This document shows, in pieces, positions 19,501 to 27,796 of a stretch of DNA of 64,000 nucleotides (position 1 is its first letter; each line of letters opens with the position of its first letter). The notes under the pieces are model-generated. The model saw nothing but the letters and a program-made list of their open reading frames with translations, was not told the DNA's origin and searched no databases. Origin of the DNA: Bacteroidetes bacterium HGW-Bacteroidetes-10 (GTDB lineage: Bacteria > Bacteroidota > Bacteroidia > Bacteroidales > UBA932); assembly GCA_002842695.1 (NCBI GenBank), contig PHDT01000011.1, positions 62,001-126,000 of the forward strand. Reading direction: 5' to 3'. The position numbers and the translations under genes are program-made.

Positions 19501-20272
19501 TAAAGACAAATCATACGGTTCTGAGTACAGGTCACGAACAAAGAGTACTGCCGCCCTCTTCAGAAGAGAATATGCAGCATTAAGAAGAGAGTACGATTCT
19601 CCTTCAAACAGGTTCTTTTATCATGCAGTCCTGGCCAACTATCTTTACAAGGGGCCGGTGCTTGAGTGGTATATGAGAATAAAGATGAATATGGAGCGCA
19701 GTTACGAACAGTTCCATAGTATTATTCCTCATAACGCAACGGTTACTGACATTGGATGCGGGTATGGTCCACTTGCCTTCATGCTGGCCTTGCTTTCACC
19801 TTCACGAAAGGTAACGGGTATAGACTATGACGAGAAGAAAATTGAACTGGCTGCTTCCAGTTATGCAGCAGGTGAGAATATCAGCTTCCGCTGCGAAGAT
19901 GCTCTTTCAGCCGGATTTGAACCGTCCGATGTGTTCATTATGAATGATATTCTTCACTATCTGATGCCCGGAGAACAGGAGTTGCTTATTAAAAAAGCAG
20001 TATCCGGACTAAAGAGCGGAGGATTTCTTATTGTCAGGGATGGTGATGCGGAGAGTGTTCAAAACCACAGAATGACCAGACTTTCTGAGTGGTTTTCGAT
20101 TAACCTGCTGGGATTTAACAAGGCAGACCATGCACCTTGCTTTATTGGAAAAGGGAAAATGGCTGAGATTGCCAGATCGCTTGGCTGTTCAATTGAAATG
20201 AGAAAGAATGACAAGGTGACATCAAATACAGTATATATCATTAAACCTGAAGAGACAAATGGCAAAGTATGA
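16523..20272 (+). CDS. MMPL exporter-PlsC acyltransferase-methyltransferase fusion
   Basis: The open frame gives 1249 residues from a TTG. Residues ~1-800 are an RND/MMPL exporter with two membrane blocks (about 230-375 and 620-800). Residues ~855-1000 are a PlsC-type acyltransferase: HQSFID (His863) and FPEGTRT (929-935). Residues ~1060-1240 are a class I SAM methyltransferase: DIGCGYG (1076-1082) and a GIDYDEKK acidic loop. In proteobacterial aryl polyene clusters these activities are separate genes. The first transmembrane helix is encoded in another frame (16441-16596), so the gene is broken, frameshifted in assembly or recoded; the first in-frame ATG is 16619. Confidence 0.85.
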   Translation: MLRCLPGWPKSGEGKRSARLFGQLKAKDKIVIMFEADSSLSDTAPDILISASDEFSAGLYELAGDYIESSKLLAGENEQEEAKSFVYDNLPIFLKEEDYQRIEQAVQEEGISASLASGLALLLSPAGEGARGYFESDPLSIGTPLMARYDSLRMGMDFTLYRKHLFSSDLSALLYVVSPVYSSGDSRKNEVLVSALEKLETEIEQKYKGTNISFSGGPCVGVYNSRVIKSDTLITSSIALLLILLLFWFAFRDIRTLLLLVVPALFGALFALAIMAAGGGEVSSIAVGAGATVMGIALSYSIHVITHHRHVGSISQLLDEISYPLTVGGFTTIGAFIGLQFTNSTLLRDFGLFSALTLAGTTIFSLIYLPHMLPAKANDSQGKLGDLIEKITSFEYEKRSWLKWGIVILFVMGLFLAPGVKFESDMTKLGYEPESHKEAQRAISEKFGMADSRVFLLSASGEMESAAAEYHSGNEVLERLSKEGSVEKSASLSWMLPPAALQKERIERWNSFWSNGKREKTIETINITAARMGFSSDAFSRFESILAKEYAPLDFTMGRNLLPSSFREWAEETDSTVMLITQLFVSENNKPHVYKVLESETSYEIIDRAHFSGMWAEGIRDDFNTILLISSLLVFLTLLISYGRIELALMAFLPMMVSWVIILGLMSLLGIPFNIFNILLATFIFGIGDDFSIFVLDGLSGEYMGKKNILTSHKAAIFFSAFTVLAGMGSMIFAVHPALKSIAMVSLLGMFAVWIVAYTVQPVIYRLFITNQASKGLPPYTFSGVLQMLVTFSAFVTGCFIAALMIPFLMLFPVSHDRRVLLFRKFIRAVVFIPVRLSPTVRIFFDNSHREDFSRPAVIIANHQSFIDILMLLSLHPKIIMMTNKWVWNSPFFGHVVRFAGFLYHKDGIENHIAEIAKMREKGYSLLIFPEGTRTPDMEVHRFHKGAFRIAEELEMDILPVVIYGNGNLVSKRQPFYVKHGVIGCRILKRIEHKDKSYGSEYRSRTKSTAALFRREYAALRREYDSPSNRFFYHAVLANYLYKGPVLEWYMRIKMNMERSYEQFHSIIPHNATVTDIGCGYGPLAFMLALLSPSRKVTGIDYDEKKIELAASSYAAGENISFRCEDALSAGFEPSDVFIMNDILHYLMPGEQELLIKKAVSGLKSGGFLIVRDGDAESVQNHRMTRLSEWFSINLLGFNKADHAPCFIGKGKMAEIARSLGCSIEMRKNDKVTSNTVYIIKPEETNGKV

Positions 20273-21704
20273 TGTAATAATCATTGGGGCAGGCCTCTCG
20301 GGGCTTGAATGCGGGGCTGTTCTCTCTGCAGAGGGACGCAGGGTGCTGCTTATGGAGCAGGGTGAGGTATCAGGCGGATTTTTTCAGCCCTTCAGACGCA
20401 GGGGAGTGAAAATTGACTCCTCGGTACATTATGCCGGAAGTCTGGACAAGGGTCAGTTCCTGCATTCCGCGTTCACATATATGGGAGTTATGGACAAGCT
20501 GAAGCTGGTGAGAATGAACTCCCGCGGGTTTGATGTAATTTGTACAGATGGTGAATCCTATGATTTGCCAATAGGGCATGAACAATTTGTTGAGAGTTTA
20601 TCTGCCCGCTTCCCTCATGAAGCCAAAGGGATAAGAGACTATTCCGCAGAGCTGCACCGTACAGGAGGTCTTTCAATTCAGTCCATCAGGTCAGGAGGAG
20701 GCTTCTCTCCGGATGGAATAGATGCAATTTCTACAAGTGCTTATGATAAAATAGCCTCTTTTGTTCAAGATCCTGTACTAAGAAGAGTTCTTGCCGGTAA
20801 TTCAATAATTTACGGCGGCATAAAAGAGGTAACTCCATTTTATGTTCATGCAATATCAAACAACTCCTATATTGAAAGTTCATATCGTTTTGCAGATGGT
20901 GCAGACACACTTACCACCGCTCTGGAACAAAAAATAATTGATAACGGCGGTGAGATAAGATTCTCTTCAGGTGTTAAATCAATAATTACCAGTAACGGAG
21001 AGGTTTGCGGAGTACTTTCAGAGAGTGGTGAGATTACTGAATCTGAGTGGGTGATCTCAACCATACATCCATCTTTAACCCTGGAGATGCTGAATATTGA
21101 CAGCGGCATCAAGAATTCATACAGGGAGAGGATTACTGCACTAAGAAACTCGTGCGGGCTCTTTTGCCTCTATCTTCTTATGAAGCCTGGAAGCTATCCG
21201 TACAGAAACGAAAATTACCACATTCTGGGAGAGAAAAATGTAATGGTATCTTTCCAGCCACCGGTAAATGAATCTGCATTTGCAGAGGTTGTGACCTTAA
21301 TACGACAGATGGACTTCAGTGAAGTTGAACAGTGGAGTGAATCATATACAGGAAAGCGGGATTCACGCTACAGTGAGTTTAAGGAAAAAATATCTGAAGA
21401 GATGATGGAGAGGGCAGAGCAGATACTCCCCGGTCTCAGGGAGGCGGTTAAGGCACGCTACAGTGCAACTCCGCTTACTTTCCGTGACTATGTAAATACT
21501 CCGCAGGGAACTGCCTACGGAATAATGAAAAACTACAATGCCCCGCTCTCTACATTCATCCCTGTTAAAACCAGAGTGAAAAACCTCCTGCTGGCAGGGC
21601 AGAGCATTAATGTTCATGGCGTGATGGGAGTAACTGTCACTTCACTGCTCGCTTGCTGTGAAATAATCGGGCCGGAATATTTATCAGAAAAAATGATGAT
21701 TTGA
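20259..21704 (+). CDS. Phytoene desaturase-like FAD oxidoreductase
   Basis: A 481-residue flavoprotein. The N-terminal dinucleotide fold holds GAGLSG at 10-15 and an acidic end of strand 2 (LLMEQ). The C-terminal segment LLLAGQSINVHGVMG is the second FAD-contact block of the CrtI/amine-oxidase superfamily. It would oxidise or isomerise the polyene or the resorcinol precursor. Similar oxidoreductases are found in flexirubin loci, but the step is not assigned here. It overlaps the preceding gene by 14 bases. Confidence 0.85.
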   Translation: MAKYDVIIIGAGLSGLECGAVLSAEGRRVLLMEQGEVSGGFFQPFRRRGVKIDSSVHYAGSLDKGQFLHSAFTYMGVMDKLKLVRMNSRGFDVICTDGESYDLPIGHEQFVESLSARFPHEAKGIRDYSAELHRTGGLSIQSIRSGGGFSPDGIDAISTSAYDKIASFVQDPVLRRVLAGNSIIYGGIKEVTPFYVHAISNNSYIESSYRFADGADTLTTALEQKIIDNGGEIRFSSGVKSIITSNGEVCGVLSESGEITESEWVISTIHPSLTLEMLNIDSGIKNSYRERITALRNSCGLFCLYLLMKPGSYPYRNENYHILGEKNVMVSFQPPVNESAFAEVVTLIRQMDFSEVEQWSESYTGKRDSRYSEFKEKISEEMMERAEQILPGLREAVKARYSATPLTFRDYVNTPQGTAYGIMKNYNAPLSTFIPVKTRVKNLLLAGQSINVHGVMGVTVTSLLACCEIIGPEYLSEKMMI

Positions 21705-23380
21705 TGCGACTAATATTAAGGATATTTAAAATACTGCTTATTGTAATTGTCTCGGCACTGCTTCTGGTTTCGGGAGCCGCTGTGGTTCTTTATTTTACAT
21801 CAGACACCTCTGTGCCTGAGATGAGCTTGCCTGAAGTTATGCCTCAGGTTAAGGATTCCGCGGGAGTCAAATATTTTGGAAAATCTTACCTTGTAAAGGG
21901 TGAGGGCGATTTGTGGGAACTCCACATGAAAGGAGATGCTGCAGAGAGAGGACTGGCCTTCGGTCAGTTATGCAAAGGACTTATGTATGAGCAGGAGAGC
22001 GCATTTGTGAATCAGATTAAGAAAATTATACCACAGGAAAAGTATCTGAATTTTCTCAAATATCTGACAATAATCTATAACCGCGACCTGCGTTCAAATA
22101 TCCCTGAGGAGTACCTCGAGGAGATTTATGCCGCATCTCTGGGATGCAGCAGCGAATTCAGTTATATAGGCGATGCATACGACCGTCAGCTTAACTATCA
22201 TGCTGCACATGACCTTGGACATGCCATGCAGGAGTATATGCTTGTAGGCTGCTCCTCTTTTGCAGTATGGGATAGTATGAGTGCCGATTCATCCCTCCTT
22301 GTCGCACGCAACTTCGATTTCTGGGTTGGAGACGATTTTGCCCGCAATAAACTGGTAACCTTTTGCTACCCGGACAGAGGATACAGATTTGCTTCAATAG
22401 GATGGGCGGGAATGTCGGGTGTCCTCTCAGGAATGAACGAATACGGGCTTACTGTTACACTGAATGCCGCAAAATCAGTTCCTCCGGGCGCTTCAAAAAC
22501 TCCTATCTCAATTATTGCAAGAGAGATTTTGCAATATGCCTCCAACATTGAAGAGGCATACACTATCGCAGGAAGAATGGATGCATTTGTATCTGAATCA
22601 ATATTAATAGGATCTGCCCGTGACGGCAAAGCTGCAATAATTGAAAAGAGCCCTGAATCAACAGTTCTCTACTCACCCGAGGGAGAGAAGATTATATCAA
22701 CTAACCATTTTCAGTCCGCAGAATTTCTCACTGACAGGGATAACAGAGAGGCCGTTGCTGCAATTGAAGGAAGCCACTCTCTGTACAGATATAAGAGGAT
22801 TGAAGGGATGCTGGAGGCAAAACGGAAATTAAGCGCAGAAGATGCTGCCGCAATACTCAGGGAGTACAGAGGAGAGGAGAATGCAGAGATAGGGTTTGGT
22901 AACGAGATGTCAGTCAATCAGTTTATTGCCCACCACGGAGTGCTTTTTTCTCCTCAGAGAGGTATTATGTGGGTGAGTACAGCTCCATGGCAGCTGGGCA
23001 AGATGGTGGCATATGATCTCAGCCTGATTTTTGGAGATAGTTTACAAAAGCAAGATGCCAGAGTACCACAACTGGACATTGTTGCCGACTCATCAGCCAT
23101 CTCCTCATTCGCATCGAGGGTAATGGAGTTCAGACTTCTTGCTGCAGAAATCAATGCTGCCGCTTCCGAAAAGCAACCTGTAGATGAGTCGGCAATTCAG
23201 CGCCTTGCGGAGCTGAATCCTGATTACTTCTATACTTACCTCTTGCTTGGAGATTATTATATCTCTGCAGGAGACGAATTAAAGGCCTTAACCATGTTTG
23301 AAAAGTCGCTCACTAAAGCGCTCCCCTCAAATAATCAGAGAGAAGCAATAGAGAAGCGAATTAAAAGATACAGAAAATGA
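21704..23380 (+). CDS. C45-family Ntn-hydrolase with N-terminal anchor
   Basis: A 558-residue protein from the ATG at 21704, which overlaps the previous TGA by one base. Residues ~5-30 form a signal anchor. The C45/acyl-CoA:6-APA acyltransferase-like core has VGCSSFAVW, with Cys183 the likely nucleophile exposed by self-cleavage, then LLVARNFDFW and NEYGLTVTLNAA. A TPR-like C-terminus ends the protein. The family hydrolyses or transfers acyl groups at amide or ester bonds. It is a candidate for ester bond formation between polyene and dialkylresorcinol, or for phospholipid deacylation; both are inference. Confidence 0.78.
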   Translation: MRLILRIFKILLIVIVSALLLVSGAAVVLYFTSDTSVPEMSLPEVMPQVKDSAGVKYFGKSYLVKGEGDLWELHMKGDAAERGLAFGQLCKGLMYEQESAFVNQIKKIIPQEKYLNFLKYLTIIYNRDLRSNIPEEYLEEIYAASLGCSSEFSYIGDAYDRQLNYHAAHDLGHAMQEYMLVGCSSFAVWDSMSADSSLLVARNFDFWVGDDFARNKLVTFCYPDRGYRFASIGWAGMSGVLSGMNEYGLTVTLNAAKSVPPGASKTPISIIAREILQYASNIEEAYTIAGRMDAFVSESILIGSARDGKAAIIEKSPESTVLYSPEGEKIISTNHFQSAEFLTDRDNREAVAAIEGSHSLYRYKRIEGMLEAKRKLSAEDAAAILREYRGEENAEIGFGNEMSVNQFIAHHGVLFSPQRGIMWVSTAPWQLGKMVAYDLSLIFGDSLQKQDARVPQLDIVADSSAISSFASRVMEFRLLAAEINAAASEKQPVDESAIQRLAELNPDYFYTYLLLGDYYISAGDELKALTMFEKSLTKALPSNNQREAIEKRIKRYRK

Positions 23381-24672
23381 AAAGAGATCCACGGATTCAG
23401 TTTAAAACCAGAAGCGAAATTCAATCGTTCCAGGAGGAGTCGCTTAGGGAGACCCTAGAGTATATCTCGCACAATTCACCCTTTTACAAACGCCTGTTTC
23501 TGGAAAAGGGGGTGGATATATCCTCTGTTCAGACGATAGCAGATCTCAGGAGGATTCCTACAACCTGCAAGGAGGATATTCAGCGTTACAGCAATGATTT
23601 TCTGTGCGTGCCAAGGAGTAAGGTTATTGATTATGTAACAACTTCTGGTACACTGGGAGAGCCGGTTACTTTCATGCTCACAGAAAATGACCTTGACAGA
23701 CTTGCATACAATGAGAAACTATCCTTTACTACTGCCGGCTGCCTTCCGGGAGAGACAATTCAGATAATGACTACAATTGACCGCCGGTTTATGGCAGGTC
23801 TTGCATATTTTCTTGGAGCGAGAGAGCTGGGCTCGGGAATAGTAAGGGTAGGAAACGGTATTCCTGAACTTCAGTGGAGTTCGATAAACAGTCTGGCTCC
23901 GGAGACATGCATAGTTGTGCCATCATTTCTTGTTAAACTGGCTGAATATGCTGCCAAAAACGGAGAAGACTGCTGCAAATCTTCATTGAAAAGGGCTATA
24001 TGTATTGGAGAACCGCTAAGAGAGATTGATCTCTCTGACAACACCCTTACAAAGAGAATCGGACAACTCTGGCCCGGTCTCTCTCTCCACTCTACTTATG
24101 CATCGACTGAAATGCAGAGCTCATTCACAGAGTGCAGCCATCTGTGCGGGGCACACCATCAGCCGGATTTAATCATTATTGAAATTCTTGATGAGAATGA
24201 GAATCCGGTCAAGGATGGTGAGGTAGGGGAGCTTGTCATCACCACGCTGGGAGTGGAGGGGATGCCGCTGGTAAGATTCAGGACAGGAGACCTTTGCAGA
24301 GCTTATAATGAGCAGTGCAAATGCGGCAGAAACAGTACAAGACTCAGCCCGATTCTTGGCAGAAAGGGTCAGATGATAAAGTACAAGGGAACCACTTTGT
24401 ACCCCACTGCCCTTTACGATATTCTGGACAATATTGAAGGGATTATCAACTATCAGGTTCAGGTATATACAAACTCTCTGGGTACAGACGGAATCCAGAT
24501 AAAAATTGGAACAGCAACTCCCACCGACTCTTTCGAGAAGCGTATTAAAGAGCACTTCAGGGCTAAGATAAGAGTGGCACCAGATATAAGTTTTGAGCCT
24601 GTTGAACTGCTGGCCAAGGCGGTAATGCCACCGCAGAGCAGAAAGGCTATTAAGTTTGTGGATATGAGGTAA
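23377..24672 (+). CDS. PaaK-like adenylate-forming acyl ligase
   Basis: A 431-residue member of the phenylacetate-CoA ligase branch. It has the phosphate-binding loop TSGTLGEPV at 89-97, the adenylation motif YASTEMQS and VRFRTGDLC. The reaction would be ATP-dependent activation of an aromatic acid to its adenylate and transfer to CoA or ACP. Its natural substrate in this locus is 4-coumarate from the ammonia-lyase at 2384. It starts four bases before the end of the C45 gene; a 43-base gap with a promoter-like motif follows. Confidence 0.85.
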   Translation: MKRDPRIQFKTRSEIQSFQEESLRETLEYISHNSPFYKRLFLEKGVDISSVQTIADLRRIPTTCKEDIQRYSNDFLCVPRSKVIDYVTTSGTLGEPVTFMLTENDLDRLAYNEKLSFTTAGCLPGETIQIMTTIDRRFMAGLAYFLGARELGSGIVRVGNGIPELQWSSINSLAPETCIVVPSFLVKLAEYAAKNGEDCCKSSLKRAICIGEPLREIDLSDNTLTKRIGQLWPGLSLHSTYASTEMQSSFTECSHLCGAHHQPDLIIIEILDENENPVKDGEVGELVITTLGVEGMPLVRFRTGDLCRAYNEQCKCGRNSTRLSPILGRKGQMIKYKGTTLYPTALYDILDNIEGIINYQVQVYTNSLGTDGIQIKIGTATPTDSFEKRIKEHFRAKIRVAPDISFEPVELLAKAVMPPQSRKAIKFVDMR

Positions 24673-24689
24673 TGCTGCCTTTTTTTGGC

Positions 24690-24697
24690 TATATTTG
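24690..24697 (+). promoter_or_regulatory. Internal TAnnTTTG element in the pigment cluster
   Basis: TATATTTG lies 18 bases before the ATG at 24716 in one of the few gaps of the cluster (43 bases). It could start a second transcript for lolA2-darA-darB and downstream genes. Confidence 0.5.
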
Positions 24698-24715
24698 TAA
24701 AGTGGAGATTAAGAG

Positions 24716-25324
24716 ATGAAAATTGTACTGGTAGTTTTAGCAATGTTTTTTTTAACCTCTTTCGGCCCCGAAACCGAGGAGCAGTTCTTTAACGACCTGG
24801 CAAAGCAATCCAGAGAGGTTGCAACAGTTAGTGGGACATTTATTCAGACAAAGCATATTAAGGTGCTCGGCGAAAAAGTTGAGTCTGGAGGAACTTTTTT
24901 TTACAAGAGGTCAGGAAATGTGAGATTCGATTACTCCACTCCAAAAACCATGTCAATTATCATGACAACCTCCAATATTCACATTTTGTCCAGAGGAAAA
25001 GCCACTACATTCTCACTGGAATCGCAAAAGGGTCTCTCAGACCTGGCCGGAGTAATGGAGGCCTGCATGGGAGGCAATATCACTTCAATTCCCAAAACTT
25101 ACAAGGTTACATACGAGCTTAAGCAGGAGAGGCATAAACTCTACATTGAGCCAAAAAATAAGAACCTGATAAGCCCCTACACCAGGATTGAACTCTCTCT
25201 CAATAAAAACAACCTCTCTCTTGAAGAGCTTATTCTTGTTGAAAAGACACAGGATTATACAGTATACAAGTTTTCATCAATTACTTTAAACCGGTCATTA
25301 CCTGCTACAATGTTCAGACCATGA
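24716..25324 (+). CDS. LolA-like carrier protein (second of two)
   Basis: A 202-residue protein with an N-terminal signal segment (hydrophobic 3-15, then SFGPE). The mature part carries LolA features: GTFIQTKHIK, GGTFFYKRSGNVRFDYSTPK and late Ser/Asn beta strands. It is only distantly like the LolA at 13727, so the two probably handle different cargo or different steps, one perhaps the polyene and one the dialkylresorcinol or conjugate. It overlaps darA by four bases. Confidence 0.83.
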   Translation: MKIVLVVLAMFFLTSFGPETEEQFFNDLAKQSREVATVSGTFIQTKHIKVLGEKVESGGTFFYKRSGNVRFDYSTPKTMSIIMTTSNIHILSRGKATTFSLESQKGLSDLAGVMEACMGGNITSIPKTYKVTYELKQERHKLYIEPKNKNLISPYTRIELSLNKNNLSLEELILVEKTQDYTVYKFSSITLNRSLPATMFRP

Positions 25325-26247
25325 CAGACAAAAAACACACCCATATTGCGGTCTTCTACTATACGCAGACAGGCCAGCTACTTGATATTTTAAAGTCACT
25401 AACCACTCCGCTTGAGGGGATGGGATGCAGGATAACCTATAAGGAGATTGTACCCGAGGAGCCATTTCCATTTCCATGGACATCAGATCAGTTTTATGAA
25501 ATATTTCCTGAATCAAGAGCAGAGGTGCCTTTTAAACTCAGAGAGATGGATTTTTCCGATGTTTTGGATGCAGACCTTGTGATTCTTGGCTACCAGCCAT
25601 GGTATCTTGCACCTTCAGTTCCTGTATCCTCATTTCTCCGCCTTGAGACTACGGGGAGCTACCTGAATGGACGGAATGTGCTTGCAGTTGCCGGTACCAG
25701 AAATATGTGGGTGTCTGCAATAAAAAGCATACAGGCCAGATTAAGGCAGCATAAGGCAAATCTTGTTGGTCATATAGCACTTGAAGACAGGCATCAGAAT
25801 CTTGTTAGCGTGCTTACAATATTCAGATGGCTCATTAACAACAAAAAAGAGGCTGGTAAATATCTTCCTGAAGCAGGAGTTTCAGAATGTGACATTAAAT
25901 CTGTTGCCGCAATATCTCAGGATCTATTCAACGCATTATCAGGGGGGGATTTCAGCCAGCTCCAGAAAGCTATTGTAGAGAAGGGAGGAATCAGATTTAA
26001 TCCTGGTCTCTACTTCATTGAAAGTAACGGAAACAAGATATGGGGAAAATGGGCCCACTGGGTACTTAAAAAGGGAAAATACGGAGATCCTGCAAGGAAA
26101 AATCGACTTTTGCTTTTCAAGTACTACCTGCTTACACTCATATTTGGAATATCTCCGTTTGGCTCTCTCTTCTTCACTCTTACGTGGCCTCTCAGAAAGA
26201 AGAGCTACAGAAAAATAGAAAAAAATATCTTATTTTTACAGAACTAA
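25321..26247 (+). CDS. darA: DarA-like dialkylresorcinol condensing enzyme
   Basis: A 308-residue protein that I recognise as the DarA-type cyclase/condensing enzyme of flexirubin loci. It opens with VFYYTQTGQL, similar to the phosphate loop of flavodoxin folds. PFPWTSDQFYEIFPES and the C-terminal FGISPFGSLFF membrane-like segment are other landmarks. DarA joins two beta-ketoacyl chains into the cyclohexanedione that becomes the 2,5-dialkylresorcinol. It is followed after 10 bases by darB, the fixed darA-darB order in Bacteroidota. Confidence 0.85.
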   Translation: MTDKKHTHIAVFYYTQTGQLLDILKSLTTPLEGMGCRITYKEIVPEEPFPFPWTSDQFYEIFPESRAEVPFKLREMDFSDVLDADLVILGYQPWYLAPSVPVSSFLRLETTGSYLNGRNVLAVAGTRNMWVSAIKSIQARLRQHKANLVGHIALEDRHQNLVSVLTIFRWLINNKKEAGKYLPEAGVSECDIKSVAAISQDLFNALSGGDFSQLQKAIVEKGGIRFNPGLYFIESNGNKIWGKWAHWVLKKGKYGDPARKNRLLLFKYYLLTLIFGISPFGSLFFTLTWPLRKKSYRKIEKNILFLQN

Positions 26248-26257
26248 CACACTAAAC

Positions 26258-27394
26258 ATGCGCCCAGTATATATTACCAAAACCTCTTCATTTCTGCCCA
26301 ACGATCCTGTTCAGAACAGTGAAATCGAGGATTATCTTGGGAGAATAGGCGACAAGCCGTCTAAAGCAAAGGATTTGATATTAAGGAACAACCAGATTAA
26401 GACCAGATACTACGCGCTGGACAAAGAGCAGAATGTCACACACTCTGCTTTTAAAATGGCGGTGGAATCTATCGAAAAACTTTACGGAGAAGGTATTAAT
26501 GCAGATAGTGTTCAGCTGGTTGCGGCAGGAACTGCATCTCAGGAGATGATAATGCCTTCGCACGGTGTACAGATACACGGGGAGATGGGTGGCTCTTCAA
26601 ACAGTGAGGTTGTCTCATTTGCAGGATCTTGCTGCAGCGGCATCCATGCATTAAAGTACTGCCAGATGGCTATAGCTACCGGAGATAAAGAGAATGCGGT
26701 TGCTGTTGCTTCCGAAAGACTCTCGGCCTGGATGAGAGCCTCTTTCTTTACAGAAGAGTACGAAAATCTTCAGAGACTTCAGGAGAACCCAATGATTGCA
26801 TTTGAAAAGGATTTTCTGAGATTTATGCTTTCAGACGGAGCTTCTGCAATGCTTTTGTCTGACAAACCTTCAGAAAGCGGACCCTCTCTCAAAATCGAGT
26901 GGATTGAACTTACCTCTTATGCCAATACAATGCCCACATGTATGTATGCCGGAGCAGAGTTTTTTAACGGAGAGCTTCAGGGATGGACAAGGTTTCCTGA
27001 AAAGGAGTGGACTTCAAGGTCCCTGTTTGCGCTTAAGCAAAATACAAAACTGCTGGGAGACAACATCGTGAAGCTTGGCGGAAAATTTCTCATGGAGGTC
27101 GCTTCAAAGAGAGAACTTGCACCAGAAGCTATTGACTGGTTTCTCCCTCATCTATCTTCAATGTACTTCAGAAATAAGATTTTCAGCGAACTGGAGTCTC
27201 TTGGATTTCTCATCCCACCAGAAAAGTGGTTTGTGAATCTGCCGCATGTCGGGAATGTGGCTGCTGCATCTGCTTTTCTGATGCTCGATGAACTTGTTAG
27301 GTCAGGAAGACTTAAAACCGGAGAGAAGATTCTTGTTATGGTGCCGGAGAGTGCCAGATTTTCATATGCTTTTGTTTACCTCACAGTCTGCTGA
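26258..27394 (+). CDS. darB: DarB-like ketosynthase III
   Basis: A 378-residue FabH/KAS III-fold enzyme. The nucleophile is Cys126 in GSCCSGIHAL; His298 in FLPHLSS and Asn333 in HVGNVAAAS complete the triad. DarB condenses two acyl thioesters by Claisen and Michael steps to give the dialkylresorcinol skeleton with DarA. Neighbourhood and length agree with known DarB proteins. Confidence 0.9.
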   Translation: MRPVYITKTSSFLPNDPVQNSEIEDYLGRIGDKPSKAKDLILRNNQIKTRYYALDKEQNVTHSAFKMAVESIEKLYGEGINADSVQLVAAGTASQEMIMPSHGVQIHGEMGGSSNSEVVSFAGSCCSGIHALKYCQMAIATGDKENAVAVASERLSAWMRASFFTEEYENLQRLQENPMIAFEKDFLRFMLSDGASAMLLSDKPSESGPSLKIEWIELTSYANTMPTCMYAGAEFFNGELQGWTRFPEKEWTSRSLFALKQNTKLLGDNIVKLGGKFLMEVASKRELAPEAIDWFLPHLSSMYFRNKIFSELESLGFLIPPEKWFVNLPHVGNVAAASAFLMLDELVRSGRLKTGEKILVMVPESARFSYAFVYLTVC

Positions 27395-27396
27395 TA

Positions 27397-27795
27397 ATGA
27401 AAATTAAAGATGTGCCGCAGGATGGCAAGATTCTGACAAACTCAGAAGTTAGGGATGTCTGTTATGCAGTTGACGAGAACGGAGACTACAAACAGGTGAT
27501 TAGTGTTGGATGGGATCCCAAGAATGAGGCTATAGACTACGCCTGGGAGACAATTGCAGAGGAGTGTGAAGAGATTAAAAAAGAGGTGATTGCAGGAAAT
27601 GCAAGCCCTTTGGCTTACCATATTCACCGCTTGGTAATGACTCCGGATATTCTGGCCTCTTATTCAGGTTTCTCTAAGAGAGAGATTAAGAGATGGTGCA
27701 AGGCAAAGCACTTCGCAAAAATGAGCCCCGGAGAGCTGCAAAGAATAGCAGACGCTCTCCGGATTGAAGTAAATAAATTAGTTTCCATAGATTGA
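27397..27795 (+). CDS. Small conserved cluster protein, function unknown
   Basis: A 132-residue soluble protein that I do not recognise as a named family. The N-terminal half is strand-rich with an acidic helix (AEECEEIKKEV). Residues about 90-132 (SGFSKREIKRWCKAKHF, then GELQRIADALRIE) look like the last helices of a Cro/CI-type helix-turn-helix. It lies 2 bases after darB and 1 base before the BtrH-like gene. It could be a small regulator or an accessory factor. Confidence 0.65.
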   Translation: MKIKDVPQDGKILTNSEVRDVCYAVDENGDYKQVISVGWDPKNEAIDYAWETIAEECEEIKKEVIAGNASPLAYHIHRLVMTPDILASYSGFSKREIKRWCKAKHFAKMSPGELQRIADALRIEVNKLVSID

Positions 27796-27796
27796 T

